64,000 nucleotides of DNA from contig JAFZKR010000072.1 of the NCBI GenBank assembly GCA_017551845.1, forward strand, positions 1 through 64,000. The letters run 5' to 3'. This stretch comes from Bacteroidaceae bacterium (GTDB lineage: Bacteria > Bacteroidota > Bacteroidia > Bacteroidales > Bacteroidaceae). The notes beneath the pieces were generated by a model. That model was not told the origin of the DNA. It saw nothing but the letters and a program-made list of their open reading frames with translations, and did not search any database. Below are positions 33,609-43,424 of the stretch, in pieces; within the stretch, counting starts at the first letter, position 1, and each line of letters starts with the position of its first letter. Made by a program: the position numbers and the translations under genes.

Positions 33609-35921
33609 ATGAATAAAGGTTTTTTGCATCATGGAACAGTAGCGGCAACGATGTTATTGCTGTTGTCTTTAAATCTGGCTTGTGGGGAGCAGAAAAGTTT
33701 CGCCGATGGTCCGTATGTCTGGAAAAACGTCCAGATTGTGGGCGGCGGATTCTGCGACGGTATCATTTTCCATCCCAAGGCCAAGGATGTACGCTATGCC
33801 CGGACCGATATGGGCGGAGCGTACCGTTGGGACAAAAAGGCGGCTCGATGGGTTTCCATGCTGGATTTCATCAGCTATGCTGACAACAATCTGGTGGGTG
33901 TGGAGAGCATCGCCGTTGACCCGAACGATAAGAATACTGTCTATGTGGATTGCGGAACATATACGTCATCCACCAATGGAGCCATTTTTTATTCCCACGA
34001 CGGAGGCCGTACATTCGGACGTACTGATGTCCCCTTCAAGATGGGGGGTAATGAGAATGGCCGTGGCAACGGTGAACGCATGGCGGTGGATCCCAACAAC
34101 TCCGATATAATATTTGTGGGGACACGTCAGGCCGGTCTATGGCGGAGTATTGACAAGGCTCGTAGTTTTGAGCGTGTGGAGTCCTTCCAGGAACTTCTTG
34201 ATGCCATTGCTGCCGAGGAGTCGGCAAGACAACAGAGTACCCAACCCGCCGATGCAGGCCGGCAGAACCCCATGATGCGTATGGGAGGCATGCAGCGATT
34301 CCGCAGCTCTGGTGTGGGAGTGGTTTTCGTCCTTTACGATGAAGCGTCCGGTAAGGGAAAAGATGGTTCCCAGACAATCTTTGCGGGTTACAGTGCCATG
34401 AACAGGGCCAATATGTTCGTGTCACATGACGGTGGCCGGAGCTGGTCCGTAATGGAGGGAGCACCACAGCAGTATATGCCCAATCATGCTGTAATGTCAT
34501 CGGACAGATGCATGTACGTCACATTCAGTACCAATCCCGGTCCTCAAACCATGACCGACGGTGGTGTATGGAAATATGATATAGTTGCTGACAAATGGAC
34601 CGATATAACTCCCGACAAGCCCTCGGCCAATCGGCGTTTCGGATATGTTTCGGTTTCGGTAGATAAGCGGAACCCCAAACACATCATAGCCAGTACATTC
34701 GGTCGTCCTATGAGTGGTGAGAGCAGTGCGGAGGAAATATTCCGTTCAACAGACGGAGGTCTTACCTGGAAAGGTGTCTTTGCAGGCGGTGGAATGTATG
34801 ATGAGTCCAAGGCTCCTTATGTTATTCACACGGGTATCCACTGGCTGTTCGATATTGAAATTGATCCTTTCAATTCCGACCATGCCATGTTTACTACCGG
34901 ATATGGCGGCTGGGAGACTTTCAATTTAGGCAATATGGATAAGGATCGGCCCACCCTATGGACAGTGATGAGTACCGGTATAGAGGAGACTGTCCCGCTT
35001 GAACTATACAGTCCGAACAAGGGTGCTTGGCTAATCACAGGTATAGGTGATTACGGTGGTTTCACACATTGGGACCTGGACAAACCGGCTCCTGACTCAC
35101 ACCATGATCCGCGTTTCGGTAACACCAACGGTGTTACCGGGGCTGAATTCAAACCAGAACTTGTGGTACGTGTTGGAACAGTCCACGGAGGTTATAGCGG
35201 CAAGGCCATTTCCTATTCTCTTGACGGAGGTGACACTTGGGCCGAACCCGAAACGGTTCCCAATGAGAGAGGCCGTAACGGCCATATAGCTGTTTCATCG
35301 ACGGGAGATACCTGGGTATGGACTCCGGACCGTATGCCTGTCTATTATACAAATGACATGGGACGGACATGGAATGAGAGTGAAGGTATCCCAAGCGGCC
35401 TTCGTGTCATTGCTGACCGTGTGAATCCTTCCCGATTCTATGCCCTTGACATACGTCAGGGTCTCATTTATGAAAGCAGTGACAGTGCCAGGACTTTCCG
35501 GTCACGTTCCATAGGATTCCAGGCCGAAGGAAGAAACCGAGGCGACAGCCGTGGTGGACAGGACAGGGTATATTGTACTCCCGGATGGGAGAACGACCTT
35601 TGGATAGCCGCGTTCGACGGGCTTTACCATGCATCGGACGGAATGGATTTCAAACGTCAGCAGCATGTTGACGAGATGCATGCTTTCGGATTCGGGGCAC
35701 CTTCTCCAGGTTCGGATTATCCGGCACTTTATATAGTGGGTAATGTTGACGGAGTTCGCGGTTTTTTCCGTTCTGACGACTGCGCTTCAAGTTGGGTCCG
35801 TATTAATGATGACAATCATCAGTACGGTCTAGTATTGCATATTACAGGGGATCCCAAGAAGTACGGACGTGTCTATGTGGGCACTCATGGACGAGGTGCT
35901 GTTTACGGTGATCCGCGTTGA
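33609..35921 (+). CDS. Glycoside hydrolase family 74-like lipoprotein, probable xyloglucanase
   Basis: This 770-residue protein has a lipoprotein signal (LNLAC, Cys25), so it is anchored in the envelope. Two seven-bladed propellers of BNR-like blades follow (SHDGGRTF, STDGGLTW, SLDGGDTW, TNDMGRTW). The GH74 catalytic positions are intact: Asp67 in ARTDMGGAYRWD and Asp481 in GIGDYGGFTHWD. GH74 enzymes cut the beta-1,4-glucan backbone of xyloglucan. An insertion rich in Gln, Met and Arg (about 200-235) interrupts a blade loop. It starts 12 bases after the GH31 gene, so the pair is probably one transcription unit. Confidence 0.9.
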   Translation: MNKGFLHHGTVAATMLLLLSLNLACGEQKSFADGPYVWKNVQIVGGGFCDGIIFHPKAKDVRYARTDMGGAYRWDKKAARWVSMLDFISYADNNLVGVESIAVDPNDKNTVYVDCGTYTSSTNGAIFYSHDGGRTFGRTDVPFKMGGNENGRGNGERMAVDPNNSDIIFVGTRQAGLWRSIDKARSFERVESFQELLDAIAAEESARQQSTQPADAGRQNPMMRMGGMQRFRSSGVGVVFVLYDEASGKGKDGSQTIFAGYSAMNRANMFVSHDGGRSWSVMEGAPQQYMPNHAVMSSDRCMYVTFSTNPGPQTMTDGGVWKYDIVADKWTDITPDKPSANRRFGYVSVSVDKRNPKHIIASTFGRPMSGESSAEEIFRSTDGGLTWKGVFAGGGMYDESKAPYVIHTGIHWLFDIEIDPFNSDHAMFTTGYGGWETFNLGNMDKDRPTLWTVMSTGIEETVPLELYSPNKGAWLITGIGDYGGFTHWDLDKPAPDSHHDPRFGNTNGVTGAEFKPELVVRVGTVHGGYSGKAISYSLDGGDTWAEPETVPNERGRNGHIAVSSTGDTWVWTPDRMPVYYTNDMGRTWNESEGIPSGLRVIADRVNPSRFYALDIRQGLIYESSDSARTFRSRSIGFQAEGRNRGDSRGGQDRVYCTPGWENDLWIAAFDGLYHASDGMDFKRQQHVDEMHAFGFGAPSPGSDYPALYIVGNVDGVRGFFRSDDCASSWVRINDDNHQYGLVLHITGDPKKYGRVYVGTHGRGAVYGDPR

Positions 35922-35948
35922 TTGAAGTGAATAATATGAAATAAAAAT

Positions 35949-38117
35949 ATGGGTAGATCATTCAGAGGAGGTGTCCGTATGAACCGCAGGAACATGACGG
36001 ACCTTGTAACGGAGTGGTTCCGTGACAATCAGGAGAGTTCCATAAGCGTAAAACGTTTGTGTGATGAGCTGAAACTTAAGACTCATCCCATGCGTAGCAT
36101 GTGCGTGGATATAGTATTGGACCTGCTTGAGGACGGTTTTCTCAAGGAAAAGGAGGGTCAGTTCCAGCTTTTACAGAAGAGTAAGTTCATGGAGGGTGTA
36201 CTTCAACGCAGGATAGGCGGCAAGAACTACTTGGTGCCCGATGACGGCAGTGACCCTGTCTTCGTGGCGGAGCGCAATTCTGCGGGAGCTTTGAACGGTG
36301 ACCGCGTGAAGGTGGTGCTGTTCGCCCGTCGTCCGCATTCCGGCCCTGAGGGTGAAGTGACCGAGATTCTCCAGCGAGCTAAGGATACATTTGTAGGAGT
36401 GCTGCAGGTCAAGGGCAAGTTCGCCTATCTGGTCACTCCTGACAAATCGGACCGCGATATTTTCATTCCGGCTGCCAACCTCAAGAAGGGGCGCGACGGC
36501 GAGAAAGCAGTGGTCAAGGTTGTTGAATGGCCGGATTCACCGGACCGCAATCCTGTGGGCAAGGTCATTGACATCTTAGGCGCTGCAGGAGAGAACGATA
36601 CTGAGATGCATGCCATCCTTGCGGAATACGGACTTCCGTACAGCTACCCTGAGAATGTGGAGAAGGCAGCCGATGAGATTTCCTCTGAAATAACCGATGT
36701 TGCTTTGGCCGGACGTGAGGATTTCCGCGACGTGACCACATTCACGATAGATCCGCATGATGCTAAGGATTTTGACGACGCTCTATCCATCCGTCCCATA
36801 AAGAAAGGACTCTGGGAGGTGGGTGTCCATATTGCCGATGTAAGTTATTATGTTCAGGAGGGCAGTATAATAGACAAGGAGGCCTTCAAGCGGGCTACCT
36901 CCATCTATCTTGTGGATCGGACAATTCCCATGCTGCCGGAAAAGCTTTGCAATAACCTCTGCTCTCTTCGTCAGGACGAGGACAAGCTTACTTACTCAGT
37001 CATTATGGAGATGACCGATACTGCTGTCGTGAAACGTTCCCGTATAGTCCGGACCGTAATCCGCAGCAACCGTCGTTTTGCATATGAGGAGGTGCAGGCA
37101 ATCATAGAGCGTGAGCAGAAAGGTGGAAAGGAGCCTCTAGCTGGCGATGAGCTGAAGAATGAGATAATGACTCTTGACGGTCTGGCCAAGATACTTCGTG
37201 AAAAGCGTTTTGCCGATGGTGCCTTGGGTTTTGACCGGGTCGAGGTACGTTTTGACATTGATGACAAGGGACATCCTGTAAGCGTCTATTTCAAGGAATC
37301 CAAGGATGCCAACAAACTGGTTGAAGAATTCATGCTGTTGGCTAACCGTATTGTTGCCGAGTCTATAGGAAATGTCAAAGGAGGCAATCCCAAAACATTC
37401 GTCTATCGTGTGCATGATGAACCTGACCCCGAGCGTATGGAGAACCTGCGGCAGTTCGTGGCCAAGTTCGGTTACAAGCTCAAGACTTCAGGTGACCCGG
37501 CAGAGATGGCCAAGTCCATGAACAGGATGCTCTCTGAGGTCAAAGGCAAGAAAGAACAGGAACTTATTGAGACTATATCAATCCGTTCCATGCAGAAGGC
37601 CTGCTATACCACTGAGAACATAGGGCACTACGGACTCGCCTTCAAATTTTATACTCATTTCACATCGCCTATCCGCCGTTATCCGGATCTGATGGTGCAT
37701 CGTCTGCTCACCCGTTATTTATCGGGAGGACGGAGCGTCAACCAGGCCAAATACGAGGAGAACTGTGAACATTGTTCTGCTTGTGAACAGTTGGCAGAGC
37801 AGGCTGAACGCGCCAGCATCAAATACAAGCAGGTGGAATATATGGCTGACCGTATGGACCAGGTGTTCGATGCAGTGATCAGCGGTGTTACGGAATGGGG
37901 AATATATGCCGAAATTGTTGAGAACAAGTGCGAGGGTATGATTCCTATCCGTTCACTTGGAGGTGATTACTTTGAATTCGATGAGAAAAACTATTGCCTC
38001 ATAGGTCAGCGTACCCGCAAGCGTTACCGTTTGGGTGACCACATAAAAATCAAAGTGGTCCGCTGTAATCTGGAGAAGAAGCAGATGGATTATGAATTGG
38101 TATCGGTTGAAGAGTAG
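35949..38117 (+). CDS. rnr: Ribonuclease R
   Basis: This 722-residue RNB-family 3'-5' exoribonuclease degrades structured RNA. It has an N-terminal helix-turn-helix-like region, two cold-shock domains and the RNB catalytic block ID-PHDAKDFDDA with acidic residues at 268, 274, 276 and 277. HFTSPIRRYPDLMVHR and a C-terminal S1 domain (VFDAVISGVTEWGIYAEI) complete it. The ATG at 35949 follows an A-rich leader. A second ATG at 35979 lies 7 bases after AGGAGG, a rare Shine-Dalgarno match for this phylum, and could be the true start, giving 712 residues. Confidence 0.95.
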   Translation: MGRSFRGGVRMNRRNMTDLVTEWFRDNQESSISVKRLCDELKLKTHPMRSMCVDIVLDLLEDGFLKEKEGQFQLLQKSKFMEGVLQRRIGGKNYLVPDDGSDPVFVAERNSAGALNGDRVKVVLFARRPHSGPEGEVTEILQRAKDTFVGVLQVKGKFAYLVTPDKSDRDIFIPAANLKKGRDGEKAVVKVVEWPDSPDRNPVGKVIDILGAAGENDTEMHAILAEYGLPYSYPENVEKAADEISSEITDVALAGREDFRDVTTFTIDPHDAKDFDDALSIRPIKKGLWEVGVHIADVSYYVQEGSIIDKEAFKRATSIYLVDRTIPMLPEKLCNNLCSLRQDEDKLTYSVIMEMTDTAVVKRSRIVRTVIRSNRRFAYEEVQAIIEREQKGGKEPLAGDELKNEIMTLDGLAKILREKRFADGALGFDRVEVRFDIDDKGHPVSVYFKESKDANKLVEEFMLLANRIVAESIGNVKGGNPKTFVYRVHDEPDPERMENLRQFVAKFGYKLKTSGDPAEMAKSMNRMLSEVKGKKEQELIETISIRSMQKACYTTENIGHYGLAFKFYTHFTSPIRRYPDLMVHRLLTRYLSGGRSVNQAKYEENCEHCSACEQLAEQAERASIKYKQVEYMADRMDQVFDAVISGVTEWGIYAEIVENKCEGMIPIRSLGGDYFEFDEKNYCLIGQRTRKRYRLGDHIKIKVVRCNLEKKQMDYELVSVEE

Positions 38118-39426
38118 TATAACATTGGCCTTGGCGTTGACGTTTGCTTGTGGGGTGAATGCACAAGAACGCACGTTGAGGGTGAACTACACCTTTTCAG
38201 GCAACAGCAAAGAGGCACGCATCTATCTGGATGACCTTAACGTGATTGACGGTTGGGCCGGACGCCGTGTGAACATGAAAGAGCTCTGTCTTGCAGGCAA
38301 CGGGCAGATAATGATGACGGATGCAGTCACGGGTGATACCCTGTACAGGAATGCGTTCAGCACCCTGTTTCAGGAGTGGCAGAACACGGAGGAGGCTACA
38401 CAGGTGGACCGAAGTTTCGAGAATGTCTATTTGTTGCCTATGCCTGTTTCAAAGTCTGTAGTTGAGGTTAAACTAACTGATAATTACAACAAGGTTGTTG
38501 CGACCCTGCGTCATACTGTTGACCCTGATGATATTCTGATACGCCGTATAGGACAGAATCCTCCCTGGTGGAAGTATCTGCATCAGGGTGGCACTCCTGA
38601 GAAATGTATTGATGTCGTTATTGTTCCGGAGGGTTATACAGCCGATGAAATGGACCTTTTTTACAAAGATGCGGATATAGTGGTCAAAAGCCTGTTTTCA
38701 CACAAACCTTTCAATGCAATGCGGGACAGGTTCAATATCCTGGCTGTGGAACTGGCATCCCGTGAAGGGGCAGTAAGCGTACCAAAAGAGGGACTTTGGA
38801 CTGAGACAGTCCTGAGTTCACAATTCAGTACATTCTATTCGGATCGCTATCTTACCACTCTCAGGTTACGCCAGCTCCATGACAATTTAGCGGGAATACC
38901 ATACGAGCACATAATCATACTTGCCAATACCGATGTATATGGTGGTGGAGGTATATTCAATTCATATACTCTGACTACAGCTCATCATGCCAGGTTCGCT
39001 AACGTAGTAGTACATGAGTTCGGACATAGCTTCGGAGGTCTGGCCGATGAGTATTATTATGATGACCAGTATGAGCAGTACTACAATTCCGATACAGAAC
39101 CCTGGGAACCAAATGTTACTACTTTGGTTGATTTTGACAGCAAGTGGAAGGATATGATTCCTGCAGGTGTGGAGACACCTACTCCTGTTCCTGTTGATGC
39201 CCCTACATCCAGAATGAACAACAAACAGGAAAAGGCGGTAGAGCTTCTGCCTCCGGTAGGATTGTATGAAGGAGGAGGTTATATGTCAAAGGGAGTATGG
39301 CGCGGATCATTTGACTGCCGAATGCACACCAACTCCTGTCCGGATTTCTGTCCGATATGCCAACGCTCTTTGGAGCGTATCATAAGGTTCTATACTGAAC
39401 CCCTTGTAACCTCTTCAAAAAAATGA
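38092..39426 (+). CDS. Secreted M64-family metallopeptidase
   Basis: This 444-residue protein has a signal peptide (LALALTFACGVNA before QE) and the M64 zinc motif HEFGHSFGGLADEYYY beginning at His308. The M64 family is named for IgA-cleaving Clostridium ramosum protease, and many Bacteroidales carry uncharacterised members with this N-terminal beta-domain. The substrate here is unknown. The ATG lies inside the last 26 bases of rnr, so translation is likely coupled. C-terminal CPDFCPICQ cysteines could form disulfides or bind metal. Confidence 0.9.
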   Translation: MNWYRLKSSITLALALTFACGVNAQERTLRVNYTFSGNSKEARIYLDDLNVIDGWAGRRVNMKELCLAGNGQIMMTDAVTGDTLYRNAFSTLFQEWQNTEEATQVDRSFENVYLLPMPVSKSVVEVKLTDNYNKVVATLRHTVDPDDILIRRIGQNPPWWKYLHQGGTPEKCIDVVIVPEGYTADEMDLFYKDADIVVKSLFSHKPFNAMRDRFNILAVELASREGAVSVPKEGLWTETVLSSQFSTFYSDRYLTTLRLRQLHDNLAGIPYEHIIILANTDVYGGGGIFNSYTLTTAHHARFANVVVHEFGHSFGGLADEYYYDDQYEQYYNSDTEPWEPNVTTLVDFDSKWKDMIPAGVETPTPVPVDAPTSRMNNKQEKAVELLPPVGLYEGGGYMSKGVWRGSFDCRMHTNSCPDFCPICQRSLERIIRFYTEPLVTSSKK

Positions 39427-39434
39427 TATTTTTG
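39404..39434 (+). promoter_or_regulatory. Promoter of the GDP-heptose operon
   Basis: TTG (39404-39406), a 20-base spacer and TATTTTTG (39427-39434) fit the Bacteroidota consensus and end 22 bases before the first heptose gene. The -33 part lies inside the end of the M64 gene. Confidence 0.72.
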
Positions 39435-39456
39435 CAGAACTTAAAGTTATTAAGGA

Positions 39457-40482
39457 ATGATAGTAAGAAGCAAAGCTCCGTTGCGCTTAGGTTTTGCAGG
39501 AGGCGGCAGTGATGTCTCTCCTTATAGTGATTTGTATGGAGGTCTGATACTTAACGCCACTGTCAACCTTTATGCATATTGCACGATAGAGGAGACCGAA
39601 GACAATGCTGTTACTCTGATGGCCACAGACTTGGGACAGGGTACATCGTATCCGCTTGCTGATTTTCTTCCGATTGACGGCACACTTGATCTGCACAAAG
39701 GCGTATTCAACCGTGTTGTAAAGGACTTTGGCGTAACACCTAAGGCTTGCAGGATAACCACTTATTCCGATGCTCCTGCCGGAAGTGGTCTGGGATCGTC
39801 TTCAACAATGGTGGTGTGCATACTCAAGGCTTTTGTTGAATGGTTCAATCTCCCTATGGGTGATTATGAGATTGCACGTCTGGCATATCAGATAGAGCGT
39901 GTTGACTTGGCTCTGAGTGGAGGCAAGCAGGACCAGTATGCCGCCGCATTCGGTGGTTTCAACTTCATGGAATTTCTTACTGACGGCAATGTTATAGTAA
40001 ATCCGTTACGCGTCAAGCGTTGGATTGTGGATGAACTGGAATCATCGATTGTGCTTTATTATACAGGTGCATCCCGTTCATCGGCAGCAATAATTGAGGA
40101 ACAGAAAAAGAATACCAGCAGCGGAAATGTCCAGGCAGTTGAAGCTATGCACCGCATAAAGCAGAGTGCCATTGATATGAAAAGAGCCCTGCTTGAGGGT
40201 AATATGAAAGAGTTTGCCCGAATATTGGGACAGGCATGGGAAGATAAGAAAAAGATGGCTTCAGCAATCAGCAATCCTATGATTCAGGAGATTTTTGATG
40301 TGGCAACGGCAGCCGGAGCATTAGCCGGTAAGGTAAGCGGTGCAGGTGGCGGTGGTTTCATCATATTCATGACTGATCCTGCCAAACGCCGTCTGGTAAT
40401 AAACGCGTTGAACGGTATGCCCGGCCAGGTGGTGGGATTCCAGTTCAGCGAAGGAGGTACACACGGTTGGAAAATATATTGA
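39457..40482 (+). CDS. hddA: D-glycero-alpha-D-manno-heptose 7-phosphate kinase
   Basis: This 341-residue GHMP kinase phosphorylates C1 of the heptose 7-phosphate to give the 1,7-bisphosphate. [17 protein letters not shown] at the start, [14 protein letters not shown] as the ATP loop and [13 protein letters not shown] near the end are the three GHMP motifs in the HddA form. It opens a four-gene cassette that holds every step from sedoheptulose 7-phosphate to GDP-heptose. GmhA follows by 12 bases. Confidence 0.93.
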   Translation: MIVRSKAPLRLGFAGGGSDVSPYSDLYGGLILNATVNLYAYCTIEETEDNAVTLMATDLGQGTSYPLADFLPIDGTLDLHKGVFNRVVKDFGVTPKACRITTYSDAPAGSGLGSSSTMVVCILKAFVEWFNLPMGDYEIARLAYQIERVDLALSGGKQDQYAAAFGGFNFMEFLTDGNVIVNPLRVKRWIVDELESSIVLYYTGASRSSAAIIEEQKKNTSSGNVQAVEAMHRIKQSAIDMKRALLEGNMKEFARILGQAWEDKKKMASAISNPMIQEIFDVATAAGALAGKVSGAGGGGFIIFMTDPAKRRLVINALNGMPGQVVGFQFSEGGTHGWKIY

Positions 40483-40494
40483 TCAGGAACTGAT

Positions 40495-41082
40495 ATGAGA
40501 AGCATAAAAGATGAGATAACGCAGTCAATTGCAACAAAGCAGGCAATTCTTGACAACGAGGTTCTGCTTGCCCAAATTGCCCAGGCTGCGGAAATACTGA
40601 CTCGTGCTTACAAGGAGGGACACAGTGCCCTTTTGGCCGGCAACGGAGGTTCGGCAGCCGACGCCCAACATCTGGCCGGCGAGCTCGTTAACAAGTTCTA
40701 TTTCGACCGCCCCGGCATCCCGGCTCATTCCCTAAGTACTGATACCTCGGTCATGACAGCCATTGGCAATGACATAGGTTTCAAATATATGTTCGCCCGT
40801 CAGGTACAGGCCCAGGGCGTGAGAGGTGATGTTTTCATAGGTATCTCAACTTCAGGCAAATCGGAAAACATCATTGAAGCTTTAAAGGTGTGCCGTGAGA
40901 AAGGAATAGAAACCATCGGTCTTACCGGAAAGAACCCTTCACCCATGGATACACTTGCTGATCTCTGTATCAAGGTGCCTTCGGACTGCACTCCACGTAT
41001 CCAGGAGTCGCATATACTGATAGGGCATATCATCTGTGCCATCGTTGAGGAGAACCTGTTCGGAAAGAAGAGCGATGTTTGA
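40495..41082 (+). CDS. gmhA: Phosphoheptose isomerase
   Basis: This 195-residue SIS-domain protein converts sedoheptulose 7-phosphate into D-glycero-D-manno-heptose 7-phosphate, the first step of the route. GNGGSAADAQHLAGELVNKF is the family signature with the active-site Glu, and GISTSGKSENIIEAL binds the phosphate. The length is normal. It overlaps hddC by 8 bases. Confidence 0.95.
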   Translation: MRSIKDEITQSIATKQAILDNEVLLAQIAQAAEILTRAYKEGHSALLAGNGGSAADAQHLAGELVNKFYFDRPGIPAHSLSTDTSVMTAIGNDIGFKYMFARQVQAQGVRGDVFIGISTSGKSENIIEALKVCREKGIETIGLTGKNPSPMDTLADLCIKVPSDCTPRIQESHILIGHIICAIVEENLFGKKSDV

Positions 41083-41782
41083 CGTTGTGATTCTGGCTGG
41101 AGGATTGGGAACCCGTTTACGCAGTGTGGTGAGCGATGTACCCAAGTGCATGGCACCTGTCGGCGGACACCCTTTCCTGGACTGGATACTTAGGTGGACA
41201 GAAAGATTCGAAGTGAACCATATTATTCTTTCACTCGGTTACATGAGCCATGTGGTAATAGAGTGGATAGAGAGCGAACGCCATTCTACTAATAGCGTAC
41301 CTATAGACTGGGTAATTGAGGATTCCCCGCTGGGAACCGGTGGAGGAATAAGACTTGCCATGTCAAAAGTGTGTTGTGAACGTACTGTAGTGCTGAACGG
41401 TGATACCTTTTTCGATGTTGACCTTAATGCTTTGTGCGCATTCAGCAGAAAAAGCGGCTCGCCAATTACCGTAGCTCTTAAGCCTATGACCAGTTTCGAC
41501 AGATACGGTTCTGTCACAATTGACCTGAATAACCGCATCACATCCTTCAATGAAAAGAGATATTGTGAGATAGGTCTCATTAACGGCGGCATTTATTGCA
41601 TAGACTCTTCCTGTGACCTATTGACTGACAAGCCGGATAAATTTTCGTTCGAGAAGGAGATACTGGAGCCCCTTTCGGAGGAGGGAGTTCTTTCCGGTTT
41701 CGTATGCGATGGAACTTTCATTGATATAGGAATACCTGAGGATTGGGCTTCAGCCCAGACATTGATTCCTGCAAGTGTCTGA
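41075..41782 (+). CDS. hddC: D-glycero-alpha-D-manno-heptose 1-phosphate guanylyltransferase
   Basis: This 235-residue sugar nucleotidyltransferase has the loop LAGGLGTRL (residues 6-14) and the Mg-binding VLNGDTFFDVD. It starts MFDVVILAGG at 41075; a longer frame from 41036 lies inside gmhA. In the heptose cassette it would join GTP with heptose 1-phosphate to GDP-D-glycero-alpha-D-manno-heptose. Assignment as guanylyl- rather than adenylyl- or mannose-type transferase rests on the neighbours HddA, GmhA and GmhB. Confidence 0.9.
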   Translation: MFDVVILAGGLGTRLRSVVSDVPKCMAPVGGHPFLDWILRWTERFEVNHIILSLGYMSHVVIEWIESERHSTNSVPIDWVIEDSPLGTGGGIRLAMSKVCCERTVVLNGDTFFDVDLNALCAFSRKSGSPITVALKPMTSFDRYGSVTIDLNNRITSFNEKRYCEIGLINGGIYCIDSSCDLLTDKPDKFSFEKEILEPLSEEGVLSGFVCDGTFIDIGIPEDWASAQTLIPASV

Positions 41783-41789
41783 CAATGCT

Positions 41790-42260
41790 ATGATTATACC
41801 GGAGGAAATCCTAACCCATTGTGATACGCTGTTTCTTGATCGTGACGGTGTTGTCAATGTTTGGCTTCCCGACGATTATGTCAAGAGCTGGGAGGAGTTC
41901 CGTTTCAATGAGGGATTCCTGGATTTCATTAGCCGGTATTCGGGTTCATTCCGACATATCATCATCGTGACAAACCAACGTGGTGTAGGCAAGGGCCTCA
42001 TGACACCTGGGCAACTTGAAGAAATTCACTCAAGAATGCTTGAATGCATTGCCGCTGCCGGCGGGAGGATAGACCGCATCTATGTCTGTACTTCGACCGA
42101 TGATTCAGATTCCATGCGCAAGCCCAACTGCGGAATGGCTTTGCAGGCCATGCGGGACTTTCCTGAAATAAGGATGGAAAGGTCCCTTATGATCGGGGAC
42201 CAGCCTTCGGACCGTCTTTTTGCCTTGAACTGCGGTATGCGTTTTCTTCTTTGGGAGTAG
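41790..42260 (+). CDS. gmhB: Heptose 1,7-bisphosphate phosphatase (HAD-IIIA)
   Basis: This 156-residue HAD phosphatase has DTLFLDRDGVVNVW (nucleophile and acid Asp), IVTNQRGVGKG, KPNCGMAL and GDQPSDRL in the GmhB order. The zinc-binding loop of GmhB (CxH...CxC) is reduced to YVCTSTDDSDS, as in smaller Bacteroidota forms. It removes the C7 phosphate of the heptose bisphosphate. The ATG at 41790 follows the hddC stop by 7 bases; a GTG at 41775 inside hddC would add five residues. Confidence 0.88.
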   Translation: MIIPEEILTHCDTLFLDRDGVVNVWLPDDYVKSWEEFRFNEGFLDFISRYSGSFRHIIIVTNQRGVGKGLMTPGQLEEIHSRMLECIAAAGGRIDRIYVCTSTDDSDSMRKPNCGMALQAMRDFPEIRMERSLMIGDQPSDRLFALNCGMRFLLWE

Positions 42261-42275
42261 GTGTATCACCTCTTT

Positions 42276-43400
42276 TTATTCAGCAGCCTTTCTTACTGAA
42301 CGGGTCATATTGGACCAAGCGTATTTCTTCTTTTCCTGAAGGATGCCCTCAGTGAACTGTTCCTGCCGTCCGTTTCTAAAGAAATCAGCAAGTGCGTCGG
42401 CTATAGCTCCAGTTTCAGGGGCTACCACGTAACCCACTTTGCCGTCGGGCACGATTTCAGCCAAACCGCCCACATCGGTCACAAGCATGGGTTTCTCAAA
42501 GTGATATGCTATCTGTGTCACTCCGCTTTGAGTAGCTGATTTGTATGGCTGTACTATTAAGTCGGCCGCCCCGAAACAGTAGCGTACTTCACTGTCGGGC
42601 ACAAAATCGCTCTTCCACACAACCGTTCCTTCAAGGCCGAGTTCCTTTTCAAGTTGATAATATTTTTCGGAACCGCTATAGAACTCTCCTGCCACGATAA
42701 GCCGAACGTTCATGCTACGGAACCTGCTGTCTGCGTATGCCTTGAGCAACAGGTCTAACCCTTTGTAGTCACGAATCAGACCAAAGAAAAGCATATATCT
42801 AGGCCCATCGTCAAGTCCGAGGAATCGCAGTGATTCTTCACGTGTGGCCTTGGGACCGAAGTTGTCATAGAGCGGATGCCGGCAGAAAATACGCGGCTTG
42901 ACAGTATCAAATTTACCCAAATCCTCAAGAACGGACTCTGACATGGCTATGAATCCGTCAACTGAGCGGGTGAAATATCGGGCTAAAAGCCTGTCGCCGG
43001 GACGGTGTTCATGAGGTATTATGTTATCCAATATGGAAACAGTTTTTGTCTTTCCGTTGCGTCTCGCTATTCTGGCCGCCATACCGAGGGACGGGGCCAT
43101 GAAGGGCAACCAGAACTTTATGATGAGAATGTCGGGTTGCAACCTCTTGATGGCACGTCCGGTCTTTATCCAGCTCAACGGGTTGACGGAGTTTAAACTA
43201 CGCGTTATCTTCAAATCCCGCGGAGCCGGTTCTGTGGAATATTGCGTCTTGCCCGGAAAGAGGAAAGACGGGTATTGAAGAGTGAATGTGAATATGGTCA
43301 CATCATCGCCTTGAGCTGCGAACTCCCGTGCAAGGCGTTCGTTATATACTGCAAGCCCGCCTCTGTATGGCCAGGCGGTGCCCAAAATAGCTATTTTCAT
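42276..43400 (-). CDS. Family 4 glycosyltransferase
   Basis: This 374-residue GT-B enzyme starts MKIAILGTAWPYRGGLAVYNERLA, the acceptor-side loop, and has LFFGLIRDYKGLDLLLKAY and YKSATQSGVTQIAYHFEKPMLVTDVGGLAE, the donor-site E-x7-E-like region of family 4 (here with Gly-Val in place of the first Glu). It probably transfers a sugar to a lipid- or protein-linked glycan. It is convergent with gmhB, so use of the GDP-heptose is possible but not shown. The start at 43400 is preferred over the 43466 frame, which crosses the promoter. Confidence 0.88.
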   Translation of the reverse strand: MKIAILGTAWPYRGGLAVYNERLAREFAAQGDDVTIFTFTLQYPSFLFPGKTQYSTEPAPRDLKITRSLNSVNPLSWIKTGRAIKRLQPDILIIKFWLPFMAPSLGMAARIARRNGKTKTVSILDNIIPHEHRPGDRLLARYFTRSVDGFIAMSESVLEDLGKFDTVKPRIFCRHPLYDNFGPKATREESLRFLGLDDGPRYMLFFGLIRDYKGLDLLLKAYADSRFRSMNVRLIVAGEFYSGSEKYYQLEKELGLEGTVVWKSDFVPDSEVRYCFGAADLIVQPYKSATQSGVTQIAYHFEKPMLVTDVGGLAEIVPDGKVGYVVAPETGAIADALADFFRNGRQEQFTEGILQEKKKYAWSNMTRSVRKAAE

Positions 43401-43424
43401 AACCGGTAATGGAGTATTTCGGAA

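Noticed and set aside
41036..41074. Upstream start of HddC inside gmhA
   Set aside because: The sugar-nucleotide loop must lie near the N-terminus; MFDVVILAGG at 41075 is the normal start.
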